Part shown: positions 16,322 through 24,589 of the stretch, one piece after another | Layout of the letters: each line of letters begins with the position of its first letter | How positions within the stretch are numbered: the stretch's first letter is position 1 | NCBI GenBank assembly: GCA_963776225.1 | Contig: CAVZLL010000001.1 | Location: 124,001-188,000 of the forward strand | DNA from: Bog-756 sp963776225 | GTDB lineage: Bacteria > Actinomycetota > Acidimicrobiia > Acidimicrobiales > RAAP-2 | Length of the DNA: 64,000 bases | Reading direction: 5' to 3' | Made by a program: the position numbers and the translations under genes | The notes under the pieces: model-generated | The model's database searches: none | What the model was told of the DNA's origin: nothing | What the model saw: only the letters and a program-made list of their open reading frames with translations

Positions 16322-17854
16322 ATGGAACGACTCAGCGGCCTCGACGCCAGCTTCCTCTACCTGGAGACGCCCACCCTCCACATGCACGTGGCCATGGCCG
16401 CGGTCTTCGACCCGTCCACCATCCCGGGTGGGTACACCTTCACCGGCATGCAGTCCCAGATCGCGGCCCGCACGCAGCAGGCCAGGGTCTTCCGCCGCCG
16501 GCTGGTCGAGGTCCCGCTGGGTCTCGGCCACCCGGTGTGGGTGGAGGACCCCGGCTTCGACATCGACTACCACGTGCGCCGGGCCGCGGTGCCCGGTCCG
16601 GGCGGTCTGCGTGAGCTCTCCGACCTCATCGGGGACATCACCGGACACCAGCTCGACCGCTCCAAGCCGCTCTGGGAGATCTGGATCGTCGAGGGTCTGG
16701 CCGAAGGACGGATCGCGGTGGTCGCCAAGATGCACCACTCGACCATCGACGGGGTGTCCGGGGCGGCCCTGCTCTCGGTCCTGTTCGACCTCGAAGCCGA
16801 CCCCGGACCGGAGCCCCCCGTCCCGGAGCCGTCCGGTGACCAGCGGATCCCCTCGGGTTTCGAGCTGGTCGTCGAAGCGCTCGCCGCCCGCGCCGTTCGG
16901 CCGCTCGAGATGACCCGCGACCTCCTGCGCACCACCCATCGCCTCCTCGACGTCCGGCGGGTACGCCGCCGGCCCGAACACAGCAGCCCCCAGTCGCGGG
17001 CCGCCCTGCCGCTCTCCGCCCCGCGCACCTCGTTCAACTCGTCACTGACCCGTCGCCGGCAGGTCGCGCTCTCCGCCATCGGCCTCGCCGACGTGAAGCG
17101 GCTCAAGAACGCGACCGGGACCACGGTCAACGACGTCGTGCTGACGGTCTGCACCGGAGCGCTCCGGAGGGTCCTCCTCGAGGGCGACGAGCTGCCCGAC
17201 CGGCCGCTGGTCGCGGTGGTCCCGGTCGCGGTGCATCCCGAGGAGGGGGCACCCCGCGGGTCGAACCGGGTCTCCTCGATGTTCGTCCAGCTGCCCGCCC
17301 ACCTCCACGATCCGCTCGACCGGCTGCGGGCCATCCGAGAGGGGACCAAGGGGGCGAAGGAAGAGCACAGCGCACTGGGCGCGGACATGCTGGTCAGCTG
17401 GGCCGAGCACGCGACCCAGAACACCTTCGCCACCGCCGCCCGGTTCTACAGCAGGATGCGACTGGCGGAGCGCCACCGACCCATCGCCAATCTGGTCGTG
17501 TCCAACGTCCCCGGGCCGGGCTTCCCCCTCTACCTGGCCGGGGCGGAGATGGTCGCCGGTTTCCCGCTCGGTCCGGTCATGGACGGGATGGGCCTCAACA
17601 TCACCATCATGAGCTACCGGGGCACCCTGTTCTGGGGGATCATCGCCTGTCCCGAGACGATGCCCAAGGTCTGGGATCTGGCGGCCGGCATCCCGCTCGC
17701 GCTCGACGAGCTCCTCGCCGCGGCCGGCGAGGCTCCGGCCTGCTTCCGCTCCGAGGAGGCCGCCGAGGCGGTGGTGGCCTCGGGTGCCGCGGCTCCGGCG
17801 TTCCCGGGCACGCCCACCGTGCGGGTCCACCGGGGCGCGGTCGCCCGGCCCTGA
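16322..17854 (+). CDS. Wax ester synthase/diacylglycerol acyltransferase (WS/DGAT)
   Basis: A 510-residue acyl-CoA-dependent O-acyltransferase making triacylglycerol and/or wax esters for storage. The catalytic HHxxxDG motif is intact at about residues 138-144 (HHSTIDG). Other family blocks are the N-terminal MERLSGLDASFLYLE, LDRSKPLWEIWI, a central TVNDVVLTVCTGALRR, and NLVVSNVPGPGFPLY near the C-terminus. ATG 16322 follows GGGAGG 8 nt upstream. Divergent from an HSL-type esterase gene, giving a synthesis/hydrolysis pair for neutral lipids, an inference from position only. Confidence 0.95.
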   Translation: MERLSGLDASFLYLETPTLHMHVAMAAVFDPSTIPGGYTFTGMQSQIAARTQQARVFRRRLVEVPLGLGHPVWVEDPGFDIDYHVRRAAVPGPGGLRELSDLIGDITGHQLDRSKPLWEIWIVEGLAEGRIAVVAKMHHSTIDGVSGAALLSVLFDLEADPGPEPPVPEPSGDQRIPSGFELVVEALAARAVRPLEMTRDLLRTTHRLLDVRRVRRRPEHSSPQSRAALPLSAPRTSFNSSLTRRRQVALSAIGLADVKRLKNATGTTVNDVVLTVCTGALRRVLLEGDELPDRPLVAVVPVAVHPEEGAPRGSNRVSSMFVQLPAHLHDPLDRLRAIREGTKGAKEEHSALGADMLVSWAEHATQNTFATAARFYSRMRLAERHRPIANLVVSNVPGPGFPLYLAGAEMVAGFPLGPVMDGMGLNITIMSYRGTLFWGIIACPETMPKVWDLAAGIPLALDELLAAAGEAPACFRSEEAAEAVVASGAAAPAFPGTPTVRVHRGAVARP

Positions 17855-17905
17855 GCATTCGCCGCGATGGGCCGGAGCGTCGGTGCGGCCGATGCAGCGA
17901 TCACG

Positions 17906-19042
17906 CTACGGTGCGGCGGCGACCGCCATGGACGAGGCGCCCGAGCAGACCGGGATCGGTCGCCCGAACCGCTGGGCGACCGGGTCGAACGGCAGGACCG
18001 CGTCGAACCCGTCCACGATGAACGCGCCGGTCGACCCGGGGCCGACCACGATGTCGGTCGGGTGGCCGGTGCCGGGATCGGCTGCGCCGCCGGGGCGCAG
18101 CGGGAAATGGACCGGGGGTCCGGGGTTCGGGAAGTCGGCGACGGTGATCGGGTCCACCCAATTGTTGGCCGAGTCGACCACCAGCACCCGGGTCCCGTCG
18201 GGGGTGACCGCCACCGCGGCGGGGTCCGAGATGCCGAACCGGTCGAATCCGGCCGGCGACCGGACCGCCCGTGTCGACGCGGTGAGGGGGAGCACCCGGC
18301 CGCCGTAGTCGGCGCCCCCCTGACCGACGACGTAGACGGTGCTCCCGTCCGGGCTCACCACGATCCCGTGCGGCGAGGAGACCGACGAGACGGACAGACC
18401 GGTCGGGACGAGCGGTCCGGCGGTGGCGGTCGAGGTGTCCACCGGCACGACGCCTCCGGAGACCAGAACGAAGAGGGTGGGACCGGTCGGGCTGAGCGCC
18501 ATCCCGAAGATGGTCCGCCCGGTCCCGACGTCGAGCGGTCTGCCGACCGCGCGGGTCGCCGGGTCCACCGGCACGACCGTCGATCCGCTCGCCGCCAGGA
18601 CGATCCCGTTGGGCATGACCGCGACGGCGCGGGTGCTCCCGGTGCCCGGGATGGGGATCGGACGGCCGGCCCGCTGGGTCGAGAGGTCGATCGGGACCAC
18701 CACGTTGCGGGCGTCCCCGCGCCCGCCGTCGCTGGTCACCACGTCGGCGGACCGCCCGTCCGGTGCGATGGCGACCGCGTCATCGCCCAGCGCGGCGGTG
18801 CCGGCGACCGGGAGCGGGATCGGATCCTCGGCGGTGCGCGTCGCGAGCTCGACCGGGGTGACCGCCGTGGGGCACACCACGTACCCGATCGGGCCGTGCG
18901 GCGCGAGCGTGCCACCGGGGACCGGCGCGGGGACGGGGTCGGCCAGGACCGAGCAGCCGGACAGGAGCGACGCGGTGAGCAGGACACCGGCGGCCCTCGC
19001 GGACTGGCGCGGCCGCTTCCGGCCGGTGGTGCGGGCGTCCAT
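17906..19042 (-). CDS. Beta-propeller lipoprotein (YVTN-type repeats)
   Basis: A 378-residue predicted lipoprotein. The signal peptide ends in lipobox LLSGC with Cys at residue 30. The rest is a series of about 45-residue blades with repeated ValPxxxxT and VxPDGxxxxV patterns (AIAPDGRSADVV, AVMPNGIVLAA, VVSPDGSTVYVV, AVTPDGTRVLVV), typical of YVTN/NHL propellers. Ligand or partner cannot be deduced. It ends convergent with the wax-ester synthase. Codon use matches its neighbours. Confidence 0.8.
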   Translation of the reverse strand: MDARTTGRKRPRQSARAAGVLLTASLLSGCSVLADPVPAPVPGGTLAPHGPIGYVVCPTAVTPVELATRTAEDPIPLPVAGTAALGDDAVAIAPDGRSADVVTSDGGRGDARNVVVPIDLSTQRAGRPIPIPGTGSTRAVAVMPNGIVLAASGSTVVPVDPATRAVGRPLDVGTGRTIFGMALSPTGPTLFVLVSGGVVPVDTSTATAGPLVPTGLSVSSVSSPHGIVVSPDGSTVYVVGQGGADYGGRVLPLTASTRAVRSPAGFDRFGISDPAAVAVTPDGTRVLVVDSANNWVDPITVADFPNPGPPVHFPLRPGGAADPGTGHPTDIVVGPGSTGAFIVDGFDAVLPFDPVAQRFGRPIPVCSGASSMAVAAAP

Positions 19043-19141
19043 AGGTGAGCCGACCCTAGCGACGCCGGAGCGACCGGCCGTTCCTTCCGCTCCGTCCGAG
19101 GGTGCGTTCCGGGCGGCCCACGGCCCGGAGGCCGGCGCGAC

Positions 19142-19441
19142 TCAGGAGTGCGAGAAGTTTGGGGCGCCGTCCATCTCGAACGCGAGCTGGTCCACGTAGC
19201 ACCACCACCAGTCCTCGCCCGGCTCGAACGACTGCATGACCGGGTGGGCGGTCGCGTGGAAGTGGGCGGTCGCGTGGCGGTTCGGCGAGCTGTCGCAGCA
19301 GCCCACGTGGCCGCACATCATGCACATGCGCAGGTGGAGCCAGGTGCTCCCGATCCGCAGGCAGTCCTCGCACCCGTCGGCCGAGGGGGTGACGTCCCGC
19401 ACGTCTGCGAGGTGGCTGCAGGTCTGCGCGCCTCCGGTCAT
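19142..19441 (-). CDS. UBP-type zinc-finger protein
   Basis: A 99-residue protein made of one ZnF-UBP domain. Conserved ligands are visible: C8/H10, CEDC, CMMCGHVGCCD, and the His cluster RHATAHFHATAHPV with an aromatic WWWCYVD tail. In eukaryotes this fold binds ubiquitin C-termini; in actinobacteria small stand-alone copies are common and their role is unknown. It sits between the beta-propeller lipoprotein and an epimerase remnant on the same strand, with no clear operon logic. Length and Cys/His spacing are normal for the bacterial form. Confidence 0.88.
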   Translation of the reverse strand: MTGGAQTCSHLADVRDVTPSADGCEDCLRIGSTWLHLRMCMMCGHVGCCDSSPNRHATAHFHATAHPVMQSFEPGEDWWWCYVDQLAFEMDGAPNFSHS

Positions 19442-19483
19442 GGGGCCTCCCTCACTCGCGGTGGCGCCGAGCGTACCCGCCGC

Positions 19484-19810
19484 TCAGCTCGCCGCCGCCA
19501 GCGGTGCCCCGGCGTGGGCGGCCACCGCCGAGAGCGCCTGGTCGAGCGGGGTGGCCTCGAGACCGAAGGTGCGGGTGCAGGCCGTCGAGTCCATCACGAA
19601 CGGGCGGTCGAACTGGTACCGGGTCTCCCGGAGCGCACGCAGCTGGGCCGAGACGAGCCCGGCCGCGGTGACCGCGACCAGGTGTGCGGGACGTCGGGGT
19701 CCCCCAGGAGGCGGACCTTCCTGCCGGCCAGCAGGCGATCGACGTTGCGTCCGAAGAAGCGCGCCCTGCTCGAGATGGGCGCCTTCGTCGGGCTCCCGCC
19801 GCCGTCGTAG
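19484..19810 (-). pseudogene. NAD-dependent epimerase remnant
   Basis: Two pieces of a nucleoside-diphosphate-sugar-epimerase-like protein survive in different frames. From about 19800 to 19684, RARFFGRNVDRLLAGRKVRLLGDPDVPHTW matches the mid-protein (blocks ARFFGRN and LLGDPDVPHTW). From about 19683 to 19484, AGLVSAQLRALRETRYQF and RPFVMDSTACTRTFGL match the C-terminus. The whole N-terminal Rossmann half is missing, and about 65 residues between the two pieces are also gone. This is real decay rather than a single miscalled base. It abuts the 3' end of the acetyltransferase gene. Confidence 0.7.
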
Positions 19811-19854
19811 CCGGAGGCCCGCCCGGGTCGTCGGTCGGAGTTGGGGCGGCCGGG

Positions 19855-20511
19855 TCAGGCCTCGTCGGCCCGGCCGGCGTGGCCTCGGCCGCGGTCGGGG
19901 GGCGGCACCGAACCTTCGGAGGTGCGGTGTCTCGCATCCCGGGCCCTCCGGTAGTCGTCCCCGGGGGCGATGGAGAACCGGGCGGACACCGTGCCGTGCT
20001 CGGAGCTGGTCCGGACCGGAAACCCGGAGGCGACGAGGACGCCGACCATCTCGCGGTTGTCGGCCAAGGTCTGGGCCACGAATTCCCCGATGCCGTTGTT
20101 CCACGCCACGTCCGCGAGGCGCTCGAGCAGCAGGGTGCCGACGCCCCGGTGCTGGTGGTCATCGGCGACCACGAAGGCGACCTCCGCCTCGGCCGTTCCC
20201 GGGTTCCGCTCGTATCGACCCACCCCGATCAGGCCGGCGCCGATCTCGACCACGAAGGCCAGCCGGTCGACGTAGTCGACGTTGGTGAAACGCTCGACCT
20301 CGGCGCCGGTCAGGTGGGGGTGGGCGGAGAAGAACCTGCGGTAGACCGTCTGAGAGGAGAGGTGGTCGTGGAAGGAGGTGAGCGCCCCGGCGTCCTCGGG
20401 ACGGATCGGCCTGAGACGGACCGGCGTCCCGTCGCGGAGGCGCTCCTCTGACTCGAGCTCCGCCGGGTAGGGCCCGGCGCCGGGTGGGACCGACCGGTCT
20501 CCGTCCTCCAT
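19855..20511 (-). CDS. GNAT-family N-acetyltransferase
   Basis: A 218-residue acetyltransferase. The GNAT core runs from about residue 30 to 175: VRLRPIRPEDAGAL, LSSQTVYRRFFS, the acetyl-CoA pyrophosphate loop DDHQHRGVGTLLL and ALADNREMVGVLVASGF. The wording resembles the acetyltransferase domain of the actinobacterial protein-lysine acetyltransferase Pat, here without its cyclic-nucleotide or synthetase partner domain. The last 35 residues are Arg/Gly-rich and unlike the family, and may be read-through into the adjoining epimerase debris. ATG 20511. Confidence 0.85.
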   Translation of the reverse strand: MEDGDRSVPPGAGPYPAELESEERLRDGTPVRLRPIRPEDAGALTSFHDHLSSQTVYRRFFSAHPHLTGAEVERFTNVDYVDRLAFVVEIGAGLIGVGRYERNPGTAEAEVAFVVADDHQHRGVGTLLLERLADVAWNNGIGEFVAQTLADNREMVGVLVASGFPVRTSSEHGTVSARFSIAPGDDYRRARDARHRTSEGSVPPPDRGRGHAGRADEA

Positions 20512-20693
20512 CGTCGACGATGGTAGGGCGCGTCGGCGGGTGAGAGGGTTCCCGGAAATTTTCTCGCCGCGCGCACTGTACGAAGGCGGTCCGCCGCGTC
20601 ATGATGGGAACGGCGTTGATGCACGAGGGATGTCGGCCCGGTGTGGCGTGGCCGGACCCTGTTGTTGCGGGACCGAATCGGAAGGGGGCCCTG

Positions 20694-21119
20694 ATGGCCC
20701 AGAACGGTGCAGGACTCACGGTGACCAGCCAGGGCCGGAAGCCGCAGACGGACCAGCGGGCCGTCACCGGCGACGAGTTGCGCCGGCTCGACCGGCTCGC
20801 GCCCCTGCTCCACGAGCTCCTCGACTGGGGGCTGGTGCACCCCACCGACTCCGGCGCGTTCGAGCTGCGTGCGGACGTCCAGGAACGCCTCCGCCAGCTC
20901 AGTGCGTCCCGCCCGGTGCTCGAAGCGCAGGTCTACGTGGGCCGCCCCTGCCGCCGGTGCGGCCAGGTGGCGGTGACCAGATTGGTCGACGGGGTGCGCA
21001 TGTGCACTCGGTGCCGCGACGCGGCGGGCGCACTCCCCGAGGCGGCCGACGGCGCCGAGGGGCCGAGTCCGGCCGTGGGACGCGGCCACAAGGCACGGCG
21101 GGCCCGCAAGGCCGGCTGA
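20694..21119 (+). CDS. Small zinc-ribbon protein of unknown function
   Basis: A 141-residue protein starting at ATG 20694 after GGAAGGGGG. A helical middle part (ELRRLDRLAPLLHELLDWGLV) precedes a four-cysteine ribbon at about residues 93-122: CRRCGQVAVTRLVDGVRMCTRC, i.e. CxxC-x15-CxxC spacing. The tail is Lys/Arg-rich (RGHKARRARKAG), consistent with nucleic-acid binding. I do not recognise the family. It is divergent from the acetyltransferase and followed by another small gene 130 bp downstream. Confidence 0.65.
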   Translation: MAQNGAGLTVTSQGRKPQTDQRAVTGDELRRLDRLAPLLHELLDWGLVHPTDSGAFELRADVQERLRQLSASRPVLEAQVYVGRPCRRCGQVAVTRLVDGVRMCTRCRDAAGALPEAADGAEGPSPAVGRGHKARRARKAG

Positions 21120-21248
21120 GCGACGGCGAGGGCGGTGGTGACGCTCCGGGGGCCCCGACTCCCGACGGTGACGTTCGGCCCTACCGGGCTCCCCGGGTTG
21201 CGCCCATCCTGGAAACAGGAACCGATTCCTCGCTGAGGAGGTCACAGC

Positions 21249-21599
21249 ATGGACACCACCACTGGCACCACCGATACCACCCCGGACGGCCGGCCCGGCA
21301 GCGATGCGTTCGAGCGGCTCAATCGAGCGCTCGACGAGTGGCGCGGACGGATCGACGAGCTCGTGGTGCGCGCCGACCTTGCATCCAAGGAGGTCCGCGA
21401 CGACGCCCGCCAGAAGGCGAGCGTGGCCGAGAACGCCTGCCTGGCGGCCAAGCGGCGCCTCGGCGAGATGCCCCACGACACCGGGGCGAACTTGCGTTCG
21501 TTCCTCGAGGGGATCGAGAAGCTCCTGGACGACGTCCGCCTGGCATTCCAGTCTGCCGAAGCAGTGATCCGGCGCGACAGGGAGAACGGAGCGGAGTAG
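21249..21599 (+). CDS. Small helical protein of unknown function
   Basis: A 116-residue protein from ATG 21249, with GAGGAGG 8 nt upstream. The N-terminus is Thr/Gly-rich and disordered; the remainder (FERLNRALDEWRGRIDELVV, KASVAENACLAAKRRL, NLRSFLEGIEKLLDDV) is strongly helical with heptad-like charge, so coiled-coil assembly is likely. It has no signal peptide and no known motif. It ends 12 bp from the convergent DevR-like gene, whose stress module it might belong to by position only. Confidence 0.65.
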   Translation: MDTTTGTTDTTPDGRPGSDAFERLNRALDEWRGRIDELVVRADLASKEVRDDARQKASVAENACLAAKRRLGEMPHDTGANLRSFLEGIEKLLDDVRLAFQSAEAVIRRDRENGAE

Positions 21600-21611
21600 C
21601 GGGCGACCCGG

Positions 21612-22283
21612 TCAGGTGCCCGAGGCATCCAACTCGCCGGCGCGGGAAGACCGTTCGGCGAGACGGGCCGCGTAGGTGGCGGCCTGGGTGCGGCGCTCCA
21701 TGCCGAGCTTTGCGAGCAGGTTCGAGACGTAGTTCTTGACCGTCTTCTCGGCCAGGTACATGACCTCGGCGATCTGGCGGTTGGTGCGTCCTTCGGCGAT
21801 GAGGTCCAGGATGCGCCGCTCCTGTGGTGTGAGCGTGGCGAGGAGTGGGTCCTCCTCTGCTCCCTTGCGGATCCGTTCGAGCACCCGTTCGGTCAGCGCC
21901 GGGTCGAGCAGCGATTCGCCGGAGGCCACCCGGTGGACGTCGTCGACCAGGCTGGACCCCCCGACCTGTTTGAGGACGTACCCGGACGCGCCGGCGACGA
22001 TGGCGGCGAACAGCGCCTCGTCGTCGGAATAGGAGGTCAGAATGAGACACGCGGTGGCCGGCAGCATCGAGCGGACCTCACGGCACACCTCCACACCGCT
22101 CCCGTCGGGGAGCCGGACGTCGAGAATGGCCACATCGGGCCGCAGTGGAGGGATCCGGTCGAGGGCTTCGGCCACCGTCCCCGCCTCGCCCACCACCACG
22201 ACGTCCTCGGCCGCCTCGAGGACCGACCGGAGGCCCGTGCGCACGATCTCGTGGTCGTCGAGGAGGAAGACACGGACGGTCAT
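21612..22283 (-). CDS. NarL/DevR-like response regulator
   Basis: A 223-residue two-component regulator. The receiver domain has D9-D10, phospho-acceptor D55 (AILDVRLPDG), T83 and K105. The C-terminal LuxR-type helix-turn-helix spans about 150-200 (LTPQERRILDLIAEGRTN, AEKTVKNYVSNLLAKLGM). NarL/FixJ family, close in pattern to mycobacterial DevR/DosR. Divergent from a GAF histidine kinase, with a universal stress protein and flavin-binding protein behind it, the usual company of DevR-type dormancy regulators. Low-oxygen or redox control is inferred from that context. Confidence 0.9.
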   Translation of the reverse strand: MTVRVFLLDDHEIVRTGLRSVLEAAEDVVVVGEAGTVAEALDRIPPLRPDVAILDVRLPDGSGVEVCREVRSMLPATACLILTSYSDDEALFAAIVAGASGYVLKQVGGSSLVDDVHRVASGESLLDPALTERVLERIRKGAEEDPLLATLTPQERRILDLIAEGRTNRQIAEVMYLAEKTVKNYVSNLLAKLGMERRTQAATYAARLAERSSRAGELDASGT

Positions 22284-22380
22284 GGCTCCATTCCATCACG
22301 CCGGTGGCGAGCCGGCGACGGACGGGCACCCGTTTGGGTACTCTGGGCCGTCGATGAACCGCCGCTTCGAGGGGGATCGA

Positions 22381-23532
22381 ATGCCGTACCGCTCGATCGA
22401 GGACCCTGTGAAGCTGCGCAGGGTGCTCGAGGCGACCCTCCTCCTCGAGGCCAACCTCGACCTTCCCACCCTTCTGGGTCACATCGTGGAGGAGGCACGG
22501 TCGATGACCAACGCCCGCTACGGCGCACTCGGTGTCCTGAGCGCAGGGGGAACGTCCCTGGTCGAGTTCCTCACTTCGGGCCTCTCGGAGGAGGAGGAGA
22601 CGGCGATCGGGCCGCGCCCGACCGGCAAGGGGGTGCTCGGGCTGCTCATCGAAGACCCCCGCCCGCTCCGCTTGGCCCACCTCGGCGACTCACCCAAGAG
22701 TGCGGGGTTCCCCGAGGGCCACCCGCCCATGCAGTCGTTTCTCGGGGTGCCCATCAAGGTCGCCGACCGTGTCTACGGGAACCTCTACCTGACCGACAAG
22801 ATCGGATGGTCCGAATTCACCAGTGACGACGAGGCACTGGTGGGCGCCCTCGCGGTTGCCGCCGGCTTCGCCGTGGAGAATGCCCGTCTCCACCAGCGGG
22901 CACAGGGCGTCGCGATCTACGAGGAACGCGACCGGATGGCCCGCGACCTCCATGACACGGTCATCCAGCGACTCTTCGCCATCGGACTCTCGCTCCAGGC
23001 CGTGGCCGCGGCCCCGCCCGGCATGACCATCAACGACCAGCTCCGGGGTGCGATCGAGGACATCGACGACACCATCCGCCAGGTTCGGTCCAGCATCTTC
23101 GAGCTCGGTGAGGCTGGGATCGGGCGGGGAATCCGCTCCCAGGTGCTCTCGCTCACCCGGGACCTCCACTCGGTGGTCGGATTCGAGGTCCCGGTCGTCT
23201 TCGACGGTCCGCTGGACACCGCGGTCAGCGACGAGATGGCCGAGCACCTGCTCGCCACCGTCCGCGAGGCCCTGACCAACGTCGGGCGCCACGCGGGGGG
23301 CACCGAGGCCAGGGTCGTGCTCTCGTACTCGGTCGCGTCCTCGTCCGTCCGGCTCGAGGTGACCGACAACGGGCAAGGGTTCACCGGCGAGACGGCGGCC
23401 GGCCCGGGCGGGGGCCTCGGGCTCGCCAATCTGCGGAAACGCGCCGAGAAGCTGGGCGGGACCTTCGAGGTCGGCCAGCCGGCGACCGGAGGGACCACAC
23501 TCGTCTGGCAGGTGCCGGTCGGGACCGAATAG
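22381..23532 (+). CDS. GAF-domain sensor histidine kinase (DevS-like)
   Basis: A 383-residue cytoplasmic kinase with one GAF domain (about 25-170; GHPPMQSFLGVPI, VYGNLYLTDK), a HisKA_3 dimerisation domain with phospho-His 191 (MARDLHDTVIQRLFA), and an HATPase domain with REALTNVGRHAG (N box), VTDNGQGF and GGLGLANLRKRA. Mycobacterial DevS has two GAF domains; this one is single-GAF and closest in wording to the second. ATG 22381 is chosen over ATG 22354 because GAGGGGG lies 5 nt before it. Likely phosphorylates the divergent response regulator. A haem ligand cannot be assigned. Confidence 0.9.
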   Translation: MPYRSIEDPVKLRRVLEATLLLEANLDLPTLLGHIVEEARSMTNARYGALGVLSAGGTSLVEFLTSGLSEEEETAIGPRPTGKGVLGLLIEDPRPLRLAHLGDSPKSAGFPEGHPPMQSFLGVPIKVADRVYGNLYLTDKIGWSEFTSDDEALVGALAVAAGFAVENARLHQRAQGVAIYEERDRMARDLHDTVIQRLFAIGLSLQAVAAAPPGMTINDQLRGAIEDIDDTIRQVRSSIFELGEAGIGRGIRSQVLSLTRDLHSVVGFEVPVVFDGPLDTAVSDEMAEHLLATVREALTNVGRHAGGTEARVVLSYSVASSSVRLEVTDNGQGFTGETAAGPGGGLGLANLRKRAEKLGGTFEVGQPATGGTTLVWQVPVGTE

Positions 23533-23579
23533 CCAGCATCACCTGCGTCCCTGCCAACGCCCTTCACCCGCTGCCGCTG

Positions 23580-23617
23580 CCAGCACCGACCCTGAAATCC
23601 AGCACCGACCCTGAAAT
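23580..23617. repeat. Perfect 19-bp tandem duplication
   Basis: CCAGCACCGACCCTGAAAT occurs twice without spacing (23580-23598 and 23599-23617) in the 156-bp gap before the universal stress protein gene. The second copy runs into AGGGACCTCTGCCCCT, forming CCCT-gaaat-AGGG. It may be a duplicated operator half or simple slippage. Confidence 0.75.
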
Positions 23618-23635
23618 AGGGACCTCTGCCCCTGT
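23618..23635. promoter_or_regulatory. Possible DevR-type box before universal stress protein
   Basis: AGGGACCTCTGCCCCT is an imperfect GGGAC...-CCC dyad upstream of the stress-protein gene, reminiscent of DevR/DosR boxes (GGGAC-centre-GTCCC). Position about 55-70 bp before the TTG start suits an activator. It was judged by eye; no matrix was scored. Confidence 0.3.
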
Positions 23636-23688
23636 TCGCGACCCGTGCCGTTCCGTAGCGTGAACGCCACAGTCGAGGGGAGAAAGTC

Positions 23689-24138
23689 TTGACAGAGAAC
23701 AGAGCCGCCAGGAGCCATCGGATCGTCGTCGGGGTGGACGGGTCCGAGGAGTCGCTGGCGGCCCTCGACTGGGCCGCGGGAATGGCAGAGGCCACCTCGT
23801 CGACGGTCGAGGTGATCGCCGCCTGGGAGTGGCCGACCCGCTACGGCGTGGCCCTGGTCCTGCCCTCGAACTACGACCCGGTCACCGACGCCGAGGTGAT
23901 GGTGAGCCGAGCGGTCAAGGTGGTGCAGGAGGACCACCCTGCGGTCGCATTCGCGCCGGTCGTGGTCGAGGGCCACCCGGCGCAGGTTCTGGTCGAGGCG
24001 TCGCGTGGCGCTGATCTGCTGGCCGTGGGCAGCCGCGGGCACGGCGCGTTCACCGGCATGCTCATCGGCTCGGTGAGCGAGCACTGCGCGGCCAACGCCC
24101 ACTGCCCGGTACTGATCATCCGGCACCAACGATCGTGA
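23689..24138 (+). CDS. Universal stress protein (UspA family)
   Basis: A 149-residue single Usp domain. It starts with RIVVGVDGSEESLAALDWA and ends with the ATP-binding signature GSRGHGAFTGMLIGSVSEH (G-x2-G-x9-G-S), so ATP-binding rather than UspA-like non-binding. TTG 23689 follows GAGGGGAGAAAG. It lies 156 bp after the histidine kinase, behind the tandem repeat and DevR-like box, and its TGA overlaps the GTG of the next gene by 4 nt. This neighbourhood matches DevR-regulated stress genes in other actinobacteria. Confidence 0.93.
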   Translation: MTENRAARSHRIVVGVDGSEESLAALDWAAGMAEATSSTVEVIAAWEWPTRYGVALVLPSNYDPVTDAEVMVSRAVKVVQEDHPAVAFAPVVVEGHPAQVLVEASRGADLLAVGSRGHGAFTGMLIGSVSEHCAANAHCPVLIIRHQRS

Positions 24139-24575
24139 TCGCCGCCGCCCAACTTCCCGGTGATCCGAAGAAGATCGACATCCTGACCAGGACCGAGTGC
24201 TTCGACCTGCTCGGTGGTCAGGACGTAGGCAGGGTCGCGGTATCCATCGGCGCGCTGCCGGTCATCGTGCCGGTCAACTTCGCCGTGCAGGACGAGTCGG
24301 TCCTCTTCCGCACCATCCTGGGCAGCAAACTCGACACCGCGACCGTCGGGGCGGTGGTGGCCTTCGAGGCCGACCGGTACGAGCCGGTCGGCCCCTCCGG
24401 ATGGAGCGTGCTGATCCAGGGGAAGGCCTCCGAGATCGGCGATCCCCGCGGGCAGCAGCTCGACGAGCGCCTCCCACTGTCCTGGTGGGACGAACGGACC
24501 GACCCCGGTCGCCTGGTCCGACTGGAGGGGACCCACGTCACCGGGCGACGGTTCCGTCCACTCCGCTGGAGGTAA
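24135..24575 (+). CDS. Pyridoxamine 5'-phosphate oxidase-like flavin-binding protein
   Basis: A 146-residue split-beta-barrel protein. ILTRTECFDLLGGQDVGRVAVSIGALPVIVPVNF and VLFRTILGSKLDTA (short blocks GRVAVSIG and VLFRT) are typical of the PNPOx-like family that binds FMN or F420. It has no motif for true PdxH. GTG 24135 overlaps the stress-protein stop (GTGA), so the two are translated together. Such proteins recur in DevR regulons; a role in flavin- or F420-dependent reduction is inferred. It converges with the sulfatase gene. Confidence 0.85.
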   Translation: MIAAAQLPGDPKKIDILTRTECFDLLGGQDVGRVAVSIGALPVIVPVNFAVQDESVLFRTILGSKLDTATVGAVVAFEADRYEPVGPSGWSVLIQGKASEIGDPRGQQLDERLPLSWWDERTDPGRLVRLEGTHVTGRRFRPLRWR

Positions 24576-24589
24576 GCACCGTGACGTGG

